A DNA stretch of 52,175 nucleotides, taken from assembly GCF_001280005.1 (NCBI RefSeq), contig NZ_LGDW01000461.1, forward strand, positions 1 to 52,175, in the 5' to 3' direction. The position numbers and the translations under genes are program-made. The DNA is from Streptomyces sp. NRRL WC-3618. GTDB taxonomy: Bacteria; Actinomycetota; Actinomycetes; Streptomycetales; Streptomycetaceae. Below, piece after piece: positions 25,003 through 33,291 of this stretch (its first letter is position 1; each line of letters opens with the position of its first letter). The notes under the pieces were generated by a model that ran no database searches, had not been told where the DNA came from, and was given only the letters and a program-made list of their open reading frames with translations.

Positions 25003-26153
25003 GTGTTCCCCTTCGTCTTCGTCGTGTTGGTCGCCGGAGTGCCCGCGCCCGTATCCGGGGGTCCCGGATCCGGATCCGGATCGGCATCCGTGACGGTGAC
25101 CGTGGTCGTGGTCGCGGTCGTGGTCGTGCCCGGGGCGGCGTCCGGGGTGAACCACGGCAGGGTCGCGGAAGCGGTCGCCGGCGGGGGCTGGTCGCGGTTC
25201 TCCCGGGCGCCGAACCTGGGCATGCGCAGCGTCAGTTCGGGTATCCGCAGCGCCCTGCCACGAGGCGCCCCCGACGGCTGGGCGCCCGGTCCGCGGGGCC
25301 GTGTCCGGTCCACCACCGCCATGCCGACGCGGAACACCGCCGCCGGTACGACGATCCCGGCCAGCACCCAGAACAGGGTCACGCCCCACGGCCGGCCCAC
25401 GCCCCACGGCTGCTCCACGAGCACCTTGCCGCCGTACCTGACCGAGACCGTGTAGTCGCCGTGCGCGCCGCCCGCCAGGGCGACCGGCAGGTCGACGCGT
25501 GCCTTCGCGCCCGGCCGGATCGAGCCGCGCCACTGCTGCTCCTCCCACTGCGGGGCGAACACCCCGTGGGCGGTGCCGATCTGGAACACGGGGTCCTTGA
25601 CGGTGGCCAACCCGAGGTTCCCGACGGTGATCGCGAGGGTCCGTGTGGGCGGCGCCCCGAACCAGGTCAGCACCCCGCTCGAACCGTGGAGCCGCGGGTC
25701 CGTGAGGACCGAGAGACGGCCCGCCCCGACCTGCCTGGGCAGGGGCTCGACCGCGTGGCCCGCCACCATGAACACCGCATCGGCGGCCGCCTGCGAGGCT
25801 CCCGTCACCGTCGCCACATGCACCACACAGGGACACGGCACCGGCGGGCCGACCACCGGCAGGCTCTTGCTGAAGCCACCGTTCGTGTCCGTGGTGACGG
25901 CTCTCGCATCCGCGTTGGCACAGGAGTTGGTGCCGCCGATCACTCCCCGGGACGGCTCGGCCCTGCCGCAGATCAGCATCATCAGCAGCACCTTCGGCTG
26001 CCATCCGGCCCCCGTCACGACGACCGAACCGCCGGTCCCCGCCTCGGACGCGGACACCTTGACGGTCGGCGCACCGGCCGCCGCCACCGCCCCGACGGGC
26101 AGCGTCAGGAGGGCGATCACCAGCGCCACGACCAGTGCAGGAATCCGCCGCAT
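24999..26153 (-). CDS. Secreted/membrane protein with neocarzinostatin-like N-terminal domain
   Basis: A 384-aa product. The signal peptide ends near VGAVAAAGA. An immunoglobulin-like domain (about 27-140; APTVKVSASEAGTGGSVVVTGAGW) with paired cysteines resembles neocarzinostatin-type domains. A second extracytoplasmic region (about 150-265) follows, then a transmembrane helix (PWGVTLFWVLAGIVVPAAVF) and a basic cytoplasmic tail that becomes Thr-rich. ATG 26153 shares a base with the upstream TGA (TGATG), and its own stop overlaps the next GTG. It is the probable membrane component of the surface operon. The fold match is by eye. Confidence 0.7.
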   Translation of the reverse strand: MRRIPALVVALVIALLTLPVGAVAAAGAPTVKVSASEAGTGGSVVVTGAGWQPKVLLMMLICGRAEPSRGVIGGTNSCANADARAVTTDTNGGFSKSLPVVGPPVPCPCVVHVATVTGASQAAADAVFMVAGHAVEPLPRQVGAGRLSVLTDPRLHGSSGVLTWFGAPPTRTLAITVGNLGLATVKDPVFQIGTAHGVFAPQWEEQQWRGSIRPGAKARVDLPVALAGGAHGDYTVSVRYGGKVLVEQPWGVGRPWGVTLFWVLAGIVVPAAVFRVGMAVVDRTRPRGPGAQPSGAPRGRALRIPELTLRMPRFGARENRDQPPPATASATLPWFTPDAAPGTTTTATTTTVTVTDADPDPDPGPPDTGAGTPATNTTKTKGNT

Positions 26154-26866
26154 CACGTCATCGCCCCCGTCAGCCTGCCCGTCTCCGTCGCCAGTTCCGC
26201 GCGCTCGCACGGCGGTTCATCGCGCGTACGGCGCCTCAGCCGTCGTACGCCCCCGAGGGCCCCGCCCGCCCACAGCACCACCCCGCCCCACGGCAGGAAC
26301 CGCACCGACGCGCCCGCCTCGTCACGTACCGTCCCGTCCGCCGCCGGGACCGTCAGAGCGTGGACGGCGAGCGTCGGGGCCAGGCCGGTGGTTCCGCGGT
26401 TGACCAGCTCGTACGCGATGCGGTCACCGCGTACCGTCACGTGCTCGGCGGTCAGCGCCGGCAGCCGGGGTCCCCCGCCCCGGACGCGTACCGTCCCGGT
26501 GCGGCCCGAGGCGCGGGCGCTGATCGTGGCGGTGCGGGCGCCGGGAGGCGTGCCGTCGGGGACACGTACCGTGCAGGGCAGGTCGGCGCGGGTGCGGGCG
26601 GGGGCGTCGATCCCTGGGGCGGCCCGGGTGAGCCAACTGCTGTCGGTCACGCGCACGTTGAGGTGCCGGGTCGTCGGTTTGCGGACGGGCAGCGTGTCCT
26701 GGACAACCGTCCCCGGGGTGCCCGCCGCGGAGAAGTACGGCCTGCCGGTGCCCAGGGGCGCGACGGACCAGCCCTCGTCCGCCGTGGCCGGTAGCGCGAC
26801 CAGGCCGGCGAGGCTGAGAAGGCAGGGGCTGGGGCAAAGGCAGGGGCTGGGGCTGAGTGCGCGCAT
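26153..26866 (-). CDS. DUF916/WxL-binding-like extracytoplasmic protein
   Basis: A 237-aa exported protein with a Cys-containing signal peptide, then GWSVAPLGTGRPYFSAAGTPG, IDAPARTRADLPCTVRVPDGTPPGARTATI-like strands typical of DUF916 proteins, and a C-terminal hydrophobic helix with an Arg-rich tail. In Firmicutes, DUF916 proteins accompany WxL peptidoglycan-binding surface complexes. No WxL motif is seen here. Part of an operon with two sortase substrates. Homology is moderate by eye. Confidence 0.65.
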   Translation of the reverse strand: MRALSPSPCLCPSPCLLSLAGLVALPATADEGWSVAPLGTGRPYFSAAGTPGTVVQDTLPVRKPTTRHLNVRVTDSSWLTRAAPGIDAPARTRADLPCTVRVPDGTPPGARTATISARASGRTGTVRVRGGGPRLPALTAEHVTVRGDRIAYELVNRGTTGLAPTLAVHALTVPAADGTVRDEAGASVRFLPWGGVVLWAGGALGGVRRLRRRTRDEPPCERAELATETGRLTGAMT

Positions 26867-26915
26867 CGGCGGCTCCCGGATGTCGTACGGGTCTCGTACC
26901 GGGCTCGTACGGTCC

Positions 26916-27659
26916 TCAGCGGCGGGCCGTCGGCTGCCGTCGTAGCGCCCCCGGCCGGCCTCCCGGCTGGTTCCTTCGCGTCAGCCACAGCGCGCCCGCC
27001 GCGCCCGCGAGCAGCACCGTGCCGCCGAGCGTGCCCAGCGCGATCACGGAGTCCTCGGGGCCGGTCCGCGGAAGGTCGGGGGCGGGATCCTTGCCGCCGC
27101 TGCCGCCGGTGTCACCGCCGCCCGGGGCGCCCGTGACGTCGAGCGTCAGGGACGGCTTCGGGTTGTTGGTGGGCGTGCACGTGGTGGTCGTACCGGCGGC
27201 CTTGATCGTCAGTACACCGGCGGTGAAGGTGACCTTGCCGTTCTTGGACGGCTTGTACGTACCGCTCAAGTCATTGATCTTTATGGGGGTGTTGGCGGGG
27301 AGCGCGGCCTCGTTCGCGGGCCCGCTGACATTGATCGTGCCGCTGTCCGCGCCGCCTACTTTGATCGTGGCGCTCGGGCTCATCGCGCCCTTGCCCAACT
27401 CCACCGGGCTGGACGAGACACCCTTCTGCCAGGACATGGTGACCTGGTAGGAGCCGCCGCTCTCCACCGCCTTGATGTCGATGGACGAGAGGGCGCTCTT
27501 GACGCCGATCGGCGTGTCGCACCGGTAGTTGACGTCCACGATCGCGGCCCGGGCCGCGGGGGCCGCCATCAGCACCGCCGATCCGGCCAGGGCCGCGACG
27601 GAGGCCAGCGCGGCGCTTCGCTTCGGGTGCGTTCGGCGGCATGTCCGGTGGTACGACAT
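26916..27659 (-). CDS. Cell-wall-anchored surface protein with LPxTG sorting signal, one DUF6801-like domain
   Basis: A 247-aa exported protein. The signal peptide ends around APAARA. One beta-rich domain (about 38-170) is homologous to those of the 23689 gene: YRCDTPIGVKS at the start, DLSGTYKPSKNG and TTTTCTP at the end, giving the same conserved Cys pair. A Gly-rich linker precedes LPRTG, a hydrophobic helix (ALGTLGGTVLLAGAAGALWL) and a basic tail, a classical sortase signal. A GGGGGA ribosome site precedes ATG 27659. It is the first gene of the operon, with its promoter presumably in 27660-27832. Confidence 0.85.
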   Translation of the reverse strand: MSYHRTCRRTHPKRSAALASVAALAGSAVLMAAPAARAAIVDVNYRCDTPIGVKSALSSIDIKAVESGGSYQVTMSWQKGVSSSPVELGKGAMSPSATIKVGGADSGTINVSGPANEAALPANTPIKINDLSGTYKPSKNGKVTFTAGVLTIKAAGTTTTCTPTNNPKPSLTLDVTGAPGGGDTGGSGGKDPAPDLPRTGPEDSVIALGTLGGTVLLAGAAGALWLTRRNQPGGRPGALRRQPTARR

Positions 27660-27832
27660 CGTCGTCCCCCATTCCTGACGGTCCTGGGCGGCATTTCTGA
27701 CGGCACATCAGATCGCGGATCGGCCGTCAAGGTACGCCCGAGGACCAGCAGTTGGAAGACACAGCACACACCGGATCGGCGCGATCCCGCCGGGATACCG
27801 GCGGTGGTTCCGCGCCACGACGGAGGGAACCG

Positions 27833-28309
27833 CTACGCCGGAGCGCCCAGCTCCGCCCACACCCTCTTGCCCGCGACGCCGGGGATCCGTACGACGCCCC
27901 AGTCCAGGCACAGCCGCTGCACGATGAACATGCCGTGGCCGCCGGGGCGCCCGGCCCGGTGCGGAGTGCGCGGGGCGGGCTGGCCCGTACCCCGGTCCGA
28001 GACCTCGACGCGGATCACCTTGTTGTCGCAGGTGATCCACATCTCGTCCGGGCCCTCGGCGTGCAGGCAGGCGTTGGTGACGAGTTCGGAGACGACGAGC
28101 AGTACATCCTCGGCGGCCGCCCGCTGGTCGGCGGTGTCGGCGGGCAGCCAGCCCCAGGCGTACAGCGCCTGCCGGGCGAAGTCGCGGGCGAGCGGAACGA
28201 CGCCGCTCTCGCCGTCGAAACTCAGGCTGCGGGTCTGCCGACCCCCGGAAGCGCCGCTGGACTCGGCGGACTCCGGGGAGCCCGGCGAGTCGGGTCGGGT
28301 GGTGCTCAT
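27833..28309 (-). CDS. Anti-sigma factor kinase, RsbW/SpoIIAB-like ATPase
   Basis: A 158-aa GHKL (HATPase_c_2) protein. A Ser/Gly-rich head of about 28 residues precedes the ATPase with N box VVSELVTNACLHA, G1 DRGTGQPAPR and G2 GGHGMFIVQRLCLDWG. Such proteins bind a SigB-type sigma factor and phosphorylate a STAS antagonist. Both presumed partners are encoded next door (STAS at 28492, sigma at 29207). GAGGTGA precedes ATG 28309. Pairing with that sigma factor is inferred from position; Streptomyces has many such ATPases. Confidence 0.88.
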   Translation of the reverse strand: MSTTRPDSPGSPESAESSGASGGRQTRSLSFDGESGVVPLARDFARQALYAWGWLPADTADQRAAAEDVLLVVSELVTNACLHAEGPDEMWITCDNKVIRVEVSDRGTGQPAPRTPHRAGRPGGHGMFIVQRLCLDWGVVRIPGVAGKRVWAELGAPA

Positions 28310-28457
28310 CAGCGCTTCACCTCACCGATTCACCAGTTCACGTACACGGTCGTCATTCAACACTGCTCCCCACGCACGTCCTTGTGTGCGTATTACAGGA
28401 TGTCTCCTGCCCGGCGGAACCGACACAACACCCCCAAAAAGAGCGCGCTCAACAGCC

Positions 28458-28471
28458 CGGTCGGCCGACCG
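28458..28471. repeat. 14-bp perfect palindrome downstream of the STAS gene
   Basis: CGGTCGGCCGACCG at 28458-28471 lies between the STAS stop and the ATPase start. It is followed leftward by a run of A (T on the minus strand) at 28436-28440. It may be an operator or part of a terminator. Confidence 0.4.
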
Positions 28472-28491
28472 AGGAGACTCGGCCGGGAAAA

Positions 28492-28905
28492 CTAGGACGA
28501 TTCAGGAGACCCTGCGGACCCAGCGGCTTTGGGCGGGTCGTCGGCCAAGGCGTCCGCGAGGGAGTCGTGCACGGTGAAAACGGCGTCCGCACCCGTGATC
28601 TCGAACACCCGCGCGACCACCGGCTGCATTCCGGCGAGATGCACCCCGCCGCCCGCCGCTTCCGCCTTCAGCCGGGCACCGAGCAGCACGTTGAGGCCGG
28701 TGGAGTCACAGAACTCCAGGCGCGTGCAGTCGATGACCAGCCGCGCGAGCCCCTTCGCGAGGCAGGCCTCGAGCGGTTCACGCAACAGGTCGGCGGTGTG
28801 GTGATCCAGCTCACCCGCCGGCGTCACGACGGCGCTGTTGCCCTCGTTCCGCACCTCGACCAGAAGCCGGCCCGACTGTGCGCTGCCGACCGTCCCGCGA
28901 TCCAT
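28492..28905 (-). CDS. Anti-sigma factor antagonist (STAS domain)
   Basis: A 137-aa RsbV/SpoIIAA-like protein. The STAS core includes AVVTPAGELDHHTADLL and CTRLEFCDSTGLNVLLGAR, where Ser68 in DSTG is the site phosphorylated by the partner kinase. Unphosphorylated, it would sequester the anti-sigma kinase and free the sigma factor. ATG 28905 with GGGAGAGAG upstream is chosen over the longer frame from 28959. It is divergent from the sigma gene. Confidence 0.9.
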   Translation of the reverse strand: MDRGTVGSAQSGRLLVEVRNEGNSAVVTPAGELDHHTADLLREPLEACLAKGLARLVIDCTRLEFCDSTGLNVLLGARLKAEAAGGGVHLAGMQPVVARVFEITGADAVFTVHDSLADALADDPPKAAGSAGSPESS

Positions 28906-29206
28906 GCCGTCTCTCTCCCGAGGTCGTGGCTGCAATTTCCGGCACCCGCAGGCACCCAACTGACGTCCACGAACACTACGCCTTCCTCACACTCTCCGAC
29001 ACCTGAACTAACACCCATATATGGACATAACGGAGGTGAACGCACTTGCGGCGGGCTCGTGAGAACGGGTAGGGCTAGTAGGGAGCCAGTTCCCGTCAGC
29101 GAGCCGGCCCGATCTACGCACCCGACACGGCCGGCATTGGAGGCGCCGCACACCGCACGCACACCCCGGCTTCGGCAGCCTCATGCCGAGAACCATGGAG
29201 GACCCC

Positions 29207-30124
29207 ATGTCACCCCGGCTCGACGCATCGCATACCCAGACGGCGCCGTCGACACCCCCTCCGGAACACACGGACTCCCCGCTGCACCAGCATGTCCCGG
29301 GCCCCCGCGTTCCAGACCCCTTGGAAGGGCTCCCCGAGATCCCGCCGTACGACGAGGTGGGGGCGGTCGACGCCCGGGCCCTGTCGAAGACCCTCTTCGC
29401 GCGCCTCGAGTCACTCGAAGAAGGCACGCACGAGCACGCTTACGTCCGCAACACCCTCGTCGAGCTCAACCTCGCGCTGGTCAAGTTCGCCGCCTCCCGC
29501 TTCCGTTCGCGCAGCGAACCCATGGAGGACATCATCCAGGTCGGCACCATCGGCCTGATCAAGGCGATCGACCGCTTCGAACTGAGCCGTGGCGTCGAGT
29601 TCCCGACCTTCGCCATGCCAACCATCGTCGGCGAGATCAAACGCTTCTTCCGCGACACGTCGTGGTCCGTCCGGGTACCGCGCCGGCTCCAGGAGCTCCG
29701 GCTCGACCTGGCCCGAGCGGGCGACGAACTGGCCCAGCAGCTCGACCGCGCCCCCACCGTGGGCGAGCTGGCCGAACGTCTCGACCTCTCCAAGGACGAG
29801 GTCGTGGAGGGCATGGCGGCCTCGAACGCCTACACCGCCAGCTCACTTGACGCCCAGCCCGAGGAGGACGACTCCGAGGGCGCGCTCGCGGACCGCATCG
29901 GGTACGAGGACCACGGCATCGAAGGCATCGAGTACATCGAGTCGTTGAAGCCACTGATCGCCGAACTCGCGCCCCGGGACCGGCAGATCCTCGCCCTGCG
30001 GTTCGTCGCCAACCTGACCCAGTCGGAGATCGGCGAGGAGCTGGGCATCTCGCAGATGCATGTGTCACGACTGCTGTCGCGAACCCTGCAGCGACTGCGC
30101 AAGGGCCTGATGGTCGAGGGCTGA
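29207..30124 (+). CDS. RNA polymerase sigma factor, SigB/SigF/SigG family
   Basis: A 305-aa group 3 sigma factor. Region 2 has VELNLALVKFAASRFRSRSEPMEDIIQVG (split motif) and RFELSRGVEFPTFAMPTIVGEIKRFFRD. Region 3 starts RVPRRLQELR. Region 4 has LAPRDRQILALRFVANLTQSEIGEELGISQMHVSRLLSRTLQRLR. ATG 29207 with GGAGGA at 29197-29202 is better than ATG 29183. With the adjacent kinase and STAS genes it forms a partner-switching module. The position beside hut genes recalls the sigI locus of S. coelicolor, from memory only, so no symbol is given. A strong terminator follows. Confidence 0.93.
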   Translation: MSPRLDASHTQTAPSTPPPEHTDSPLHQHVPGPRVPDPLEGLPEIPPYDEVGAVDARALSKTLFARLESLEEGTHEHAYVRNTLVELNLALVKFAASRFRSRSEPMEDIIQVGTIGLIKAIDRFELSRGVEFPTFAMPTIVGEIKRFFRDTSWSVRVPRRLQELRLDLARAGDELAQQLDRAPTVGELAERLDLSKDEVVEGMAASNAYTASSLDAQPEEDDSEGALADRIGYEDHGIEGIEYIESLKPLIAELAPRDRQILALRFVANLTQSEIGEELGISQMHVSRLLSRTLQRLRKGLMVEG

Positions 30125-30169
30125 CGCCCGAGAGGTGACGGCTGAGGCGTCCGGCAACGGCGTCCGTCC

Positions 30170-30205
30170 GGGAGGGGTTTCCGGTTACCTACGGAAACCC
30201 CTCCC
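30170..30205 (+). terminator. Intrinsic terminator after the sigma factor gene
   Basis: GGGAGGGGTTTCCG (30170-30183) and CGGAAACCCCTCCC (30192-30205) pair perfectly around 8 bases. They are followed by a pyrimidine tract CTCTCTTTT. Confidence 0.9.
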
Positions 30206-30303
30206 CTCTCTTTTCCCAAAGGCCCCCTGCGTCACCGACACCGCCCTCACACTGGCCGGTACGTCAGAACGGGGACGGGCCGGGGGTGTGAGGAGGCGGA
30301 CCG

Positions 30304-31968
30304 ATGTCCCAGGGCACCGACCACAGCGGGGTGTACGACAACAGCGGCGTGTACGACGACAGCGAGATGTACGGGGCCTGCACCGACGCGCCCGACGCAC
30401 ACCTCACCGAGTTACTGCGCACCAACTCCCCCACCGCGTATCCGGCGTTGCGCGAACTCCGGGCCCGCCACCAGGCGTCCGTCCTCGCCTACGCCCGCCT
30501 GTGCGCGACGAGCGACGCCACGGCAGAGCAGTTGGCGGCCGAGGTGTTCACGGCGGCGGCCCGTGACGCGGCTCACGGCGCCGAGCCGAGCGTCCCGTGG
30601 CGCCACCAACTCCTGCTGCTGACGGCCGACCTGGCGGCCGGCTGGGCGGCGGACGAACGTGCGGCGGGCCTCGACCCGAGCCTGCTCCTCGTCCTGAACA
30701 CACTCATGGCGGGGAGCGGAGTCGGCCGGATACCGGCCCCGCCCTTGCTGGGCCCGTTCCAGTCGCTGCCGTCCCGCGCGCAGGGCCTCATCTGGTACGG
30801 CATCGTGGAGCGCGAGTCCGAGGACCGGACCGCCACTCTCCTCGGCCTGACGCGCGAAGACGTGGCGCACGAACTGGACTCGGCACTCCAGGCCCTGGCC
30901 CAGGCCTGTCTGTGGTCTCGGCTGGTCGCCTCCCACGACCCGCGCTGCCAGGACTTCCGCCGACTGATCGAGCAGTCGGTGCGCCCCGTCAACCCCCGCC
31001 ACAGCACGGACCTGAACTCCCACATGGTCATCTGCCCGCACTGCTCGGTGGCCTACCAGGAGCTCTCCGCCCTGCGCGACGGCCCGCGCACGGCACTGGG
31101 GGACGGCCTGCTGCCGTGGAGCGGCCCGGCGTACGTGCGGGACGCGCCGACGATCGCCCGTGCCAACGCCCACACTCTGAAGGCCAGTTGGCCGGAGGAA
31201 CCGCCGGGGACACCGCCGCGGGCGTCGCGTCGGCGGTTCGTGCTGGCCTCGGCGGTGCTGGGCGTGACGCTCGTCCCGCTGCTGATCGTGCTGCTGTCGC
31301 CGGGCGACGGCGCACCGGGTCAGCGCTCCCCGGCTGGCTCCCGCCCGGCCACCTCTGCCCCGAGCCGCTCCAAGGGGACGGCCCCTTCGTCACCGACGGC
31401 AGCCGAGTCCCCGTCACCTTCCCCGTCCCCGTTCCCTTCCCCGTCGCCGACGTCACGGCCGCCGACCACTCGACCCCCGGCTCCGAAGCCGACCCGCACG
31501 GCCAAACCCCAGCCCAAACCGAAACCCACGCCCCCGCCCCCGCCCGTGTTCCGGGCGCCGGGAGCCTCGGCCGCCCAGGTGGTGAACGTCGCCTCGGGAC
31601 GCTGCCTGGACATCCGGGGCGGTGTGCTGGAGAGGGGCACGGACGTCGTGACGGCGCCCTGCTCCGCCTCCTCCGCCACCCAACGCTGGCGTGTCGACGC
31701 CGGCTTGGCGCTGCTGCGCTCGGTCGCCGACAGCGACCTGTGCCTGGACAGCCGGGGTGATGTGGACAGGGGGGTCGGCATCTGGGAGTGCGCGTCGGTG
31801 AACGACGACGACAACGGCGACAACCTGCGCTTCACCGTGGACTCCGACGGTGTGATCCGCCCGGCGATCGCCATCGCGACGGGTCTCACTCCGGACGTCG
31901 ACGGCGGCCTGAGCCTCGAACCGCTGACGGGCGGATCGGGGCAACGGTGGCGGGCGGGCGCCGCCTGA
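30304..31968 (+). CDS. Sigma-like/ZAS zinc-finger/transmembrane/ricin-lectin fusion protein
   Basis: A 554-aa multidomain protein. Residues 33-210 resemble an ECF sigma factor: region 2-like (TAYPALRELRARHQASVLAYA...AEVFTAAARDA) and region 4-like (LPSRAQGLIWYGIVERESED, TATLLGLTREDVAHEL). Residues 240-247 read HMVICPHC, an exact HxxxCxxC motif of zinc anti-sigma factors. One transmembrane helix (311-332), a Pro/Ser/Thr-rich wall-spanning stretch (340-420) and a C-terminal ricin-type beta-trefoil with QRW motifs (ATQRWRV, GQRWRAGA) follow. AGGAGG supports ATG 30304. Codon 37 is TTA (30412-30414), the bldA-dependent leucine codon. It is probably a carbohydrate sensor; function unknown. Confidence 0.85.
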   Translation: MSQGTDHSGVYDNSGVYDDSEMYGACTDAPDAHLTELLRTNSPTAYPALRELRARHQASVLAYARLCATSDATAEQLAAEVFTAAARDAAHGAEPSVPWRHQLLLLTADLAAGWAADERAAGLDPSLLLVLNTLMAGSGVGRIPAPPLLGPFQSLPSRAQGLIWYGIVERESEDRTATLLGLTREDVAHELDSALQALAQACLWSRLVASHDPRCQDFRRLIEQSVRPVNPRHSTDLNSHMVICPHCSVAYQELSALRDGPRTALGDGLLPWSGPAYVRDAPTIARANAHTLKASWPEEPPGTPPRASRRRFVLASAVLGVTLVPLLIVLLSPGDGAPGQRSPAGSRPATSAPSRSKGTAPSSPTAAESPSPSPSPFPSPSPTSRPPTTRPPAPKPTRTAKPQPKPKPTPPPPPVFRAPGASAAQVVNVASGRCLDIRGGVLERGTDVVTAPCSASSATQRWRVDAGLALLRSVADSDLCLDSRGDVDRGVGIWECASVNDDDNGDNLRFTVDSDGVIRPAIAIATGLTPDVDGGLSLEPLTGGSGQRWRAGAA

Positions 31969-31984
31969 GACGTCGGCCGCCGGT

Positions 31985-33241
31985 TCAGACGACCCGCACG
32001 CCCCGCCGCCACACCCCGCTGACCAGCGGAACGCCCGGCCGGTAGGCCAGGTGTACGTGGCTCGGCGCGTCCAGGAGCGTCAGGTCGGCGTACGCCCCGG
32101 GCGTGAGGCGGCCGACGTCGGTGCGGCGCAGCGCTCGCGCGCCCCCGGCCGTGGCCGACCAGACCGCCTCGTCCGGGGTCATGCCCATGTCCCGTACCGC
32201 CAGGGCGACACAGAAGGGCACGGAGGAGGTGAAGGAGGACCCCGGGTTGCAGTCCGTGGAGAGCGCGACCGTGACGCCCGCGTCGAGAAGCCGGCGGGCG
32301 TCCGGCCACTGGGCGCGGGTGGAGAACTCGGCGCCGGGCAGCAGGGTCGCGACCGTACGGCTGTTCGCGAGGGCGTCCACGTCGGCGTCGGTGAGGTGCG
32401 TGCAGTGGTCGGCGCTGGCGGCGTCGAGCTCGACGGCCAGCTGTACGCCGGGGCCGTACGAGAGCTGGTTGGCGTGGACGCGCGGATGCAGCCCCTTCGC
32501 CTTCCCCGCCGTGAGGATCGCGCGCGCCTGGTCGCCGTCGAAGGCGCCCTTCTCGCAGAAGACGTCGACCCAACGGGCGTACGGGGCACAGGCGTCGAGC
32601 ATCTCGCCGGTGACCAGGGCGACATAGGCGGCCGGATCGTCGGCGTAGTCCGGGGACACGATGTGGGCGCCGAGGTAGGTGACCTCGTCGGTGTGGGCAG
32701 CGGCGATACGCAGGGCGCGGGCCTCGTCCTCGACGGTCAGGCCGTACCCCGACTTGGTCTCGAAGGTCGTCGTGCCCTGGTGGAGTGCCTCGCGGAGGTA
32801 GCGGGTGAGATTCGCCTCCAGTTCCTCGTCCGTGGCGGCGCGGGTGGCGGCGACGGTCGTGCGGATGCCCCCGGCCGTGTAGCCGCGCCCGGACATGCGG
32901 GCGTTGAACTCCTGGGTGCGGTCGCCCGCGAAGACGAGGTGGGAGTGGGAGTCGACGAAGCCCGGCAGGACGGCCCGGCCACCGGCGTCGACCCGATTGT
33001 CAGTGGTGGGTGCTTTGCTTGATTCACCGGTCCAGACGACGCGGTCGCCCTCTATGACGACGGCCGCGTCCAGGACCAGTCCCAGGGGGGATCCGTCGCC
33101 TAGAGAGGGGTCGTTGGTGACCAGGCTGCCGATGTTCGTGATGACAGTCGTCGTGCCGGTGGTGGTGTCGGTCGTGCTGCCGATAGCGCTGTTCGTCCGG
33201 TTCGGGCTGCTCGGACTGCTCGGCGTGCTGGTGCTGTTCAT
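31985..33241 (-). CDS. hutI: Imidazolonepropionase
   Basis: Third step of histidine breakdown: imidazolone propionate to N-formimino-L-glutamate. Amidohydrolase fold (418 aa) with metal ligands in [19 protein letters not shown]-type strand, [16 protein letters not shown] and [10 protein letters not shown], and substrate-contacting [12 protein letters not shown] Thr/Ser-rich low-complexity head (first 35 residues) is unusual. GAGGA precedes ATG 33241. It is the last gene of the hutU-M20-hutF-hutI run, 50 bp after hutF. Confidence 0.95.
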   Translation of the reverse strand: MNSTSTPSSPSSPNRTNSAIGSTTDTTTGTTTVITNIGSLVTNDPSLGDGSPLGLVLDAAVVIEGDRVVWTGESSKAPTTDNRVDAGGRAVLPGFVDSHSHLVFAGDRTQEFNARMSGRGYTAGGIRTTVAATRAATDEELEANLTRYLREALHQGTTTFETKSGYGLTVEDEARALRIAAAHTDEVTYLGAHIVSPDYADDPAAYVALVTGEMLDACAPYARWVDVFCEKGAFDGDQARAILTAGKAKGLHPRVHANQLSYGPGVQLAVELDAASADHCTHLTDADVDALANSRTVATLLPGAEFSTRAQWPDARRLLDAGVTVALSTDCNPGSSFTSSVPFCVALAVRDMGMTPDEAVWSATAGGARALRRTDVGRLTPGAYADLTLLDAPSHVHLAYRPGVPLVSGVWRRGVRVV

Positions 33242-33291
33242 GGCGTCCTCGTGGGTGGCGGGCGGCCTGCGGGCCGGGGTGCGTACGGGGG

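Noticed and set aside
25003..26004. Upstream extension of the LAxTG protein frame
   Set aside because: It overlaps the preceding gene in another frame. A GTG overlapping that gene's stop and a signal peptide mark the true start at 25002.
29080..29090. GGGTAG as a SigB-type -10 element for the sigma gene
   Set aside because: No matching GNNT -35 was found 14-16 bp upstream, so autoregulation cannot be claimed from sequence.
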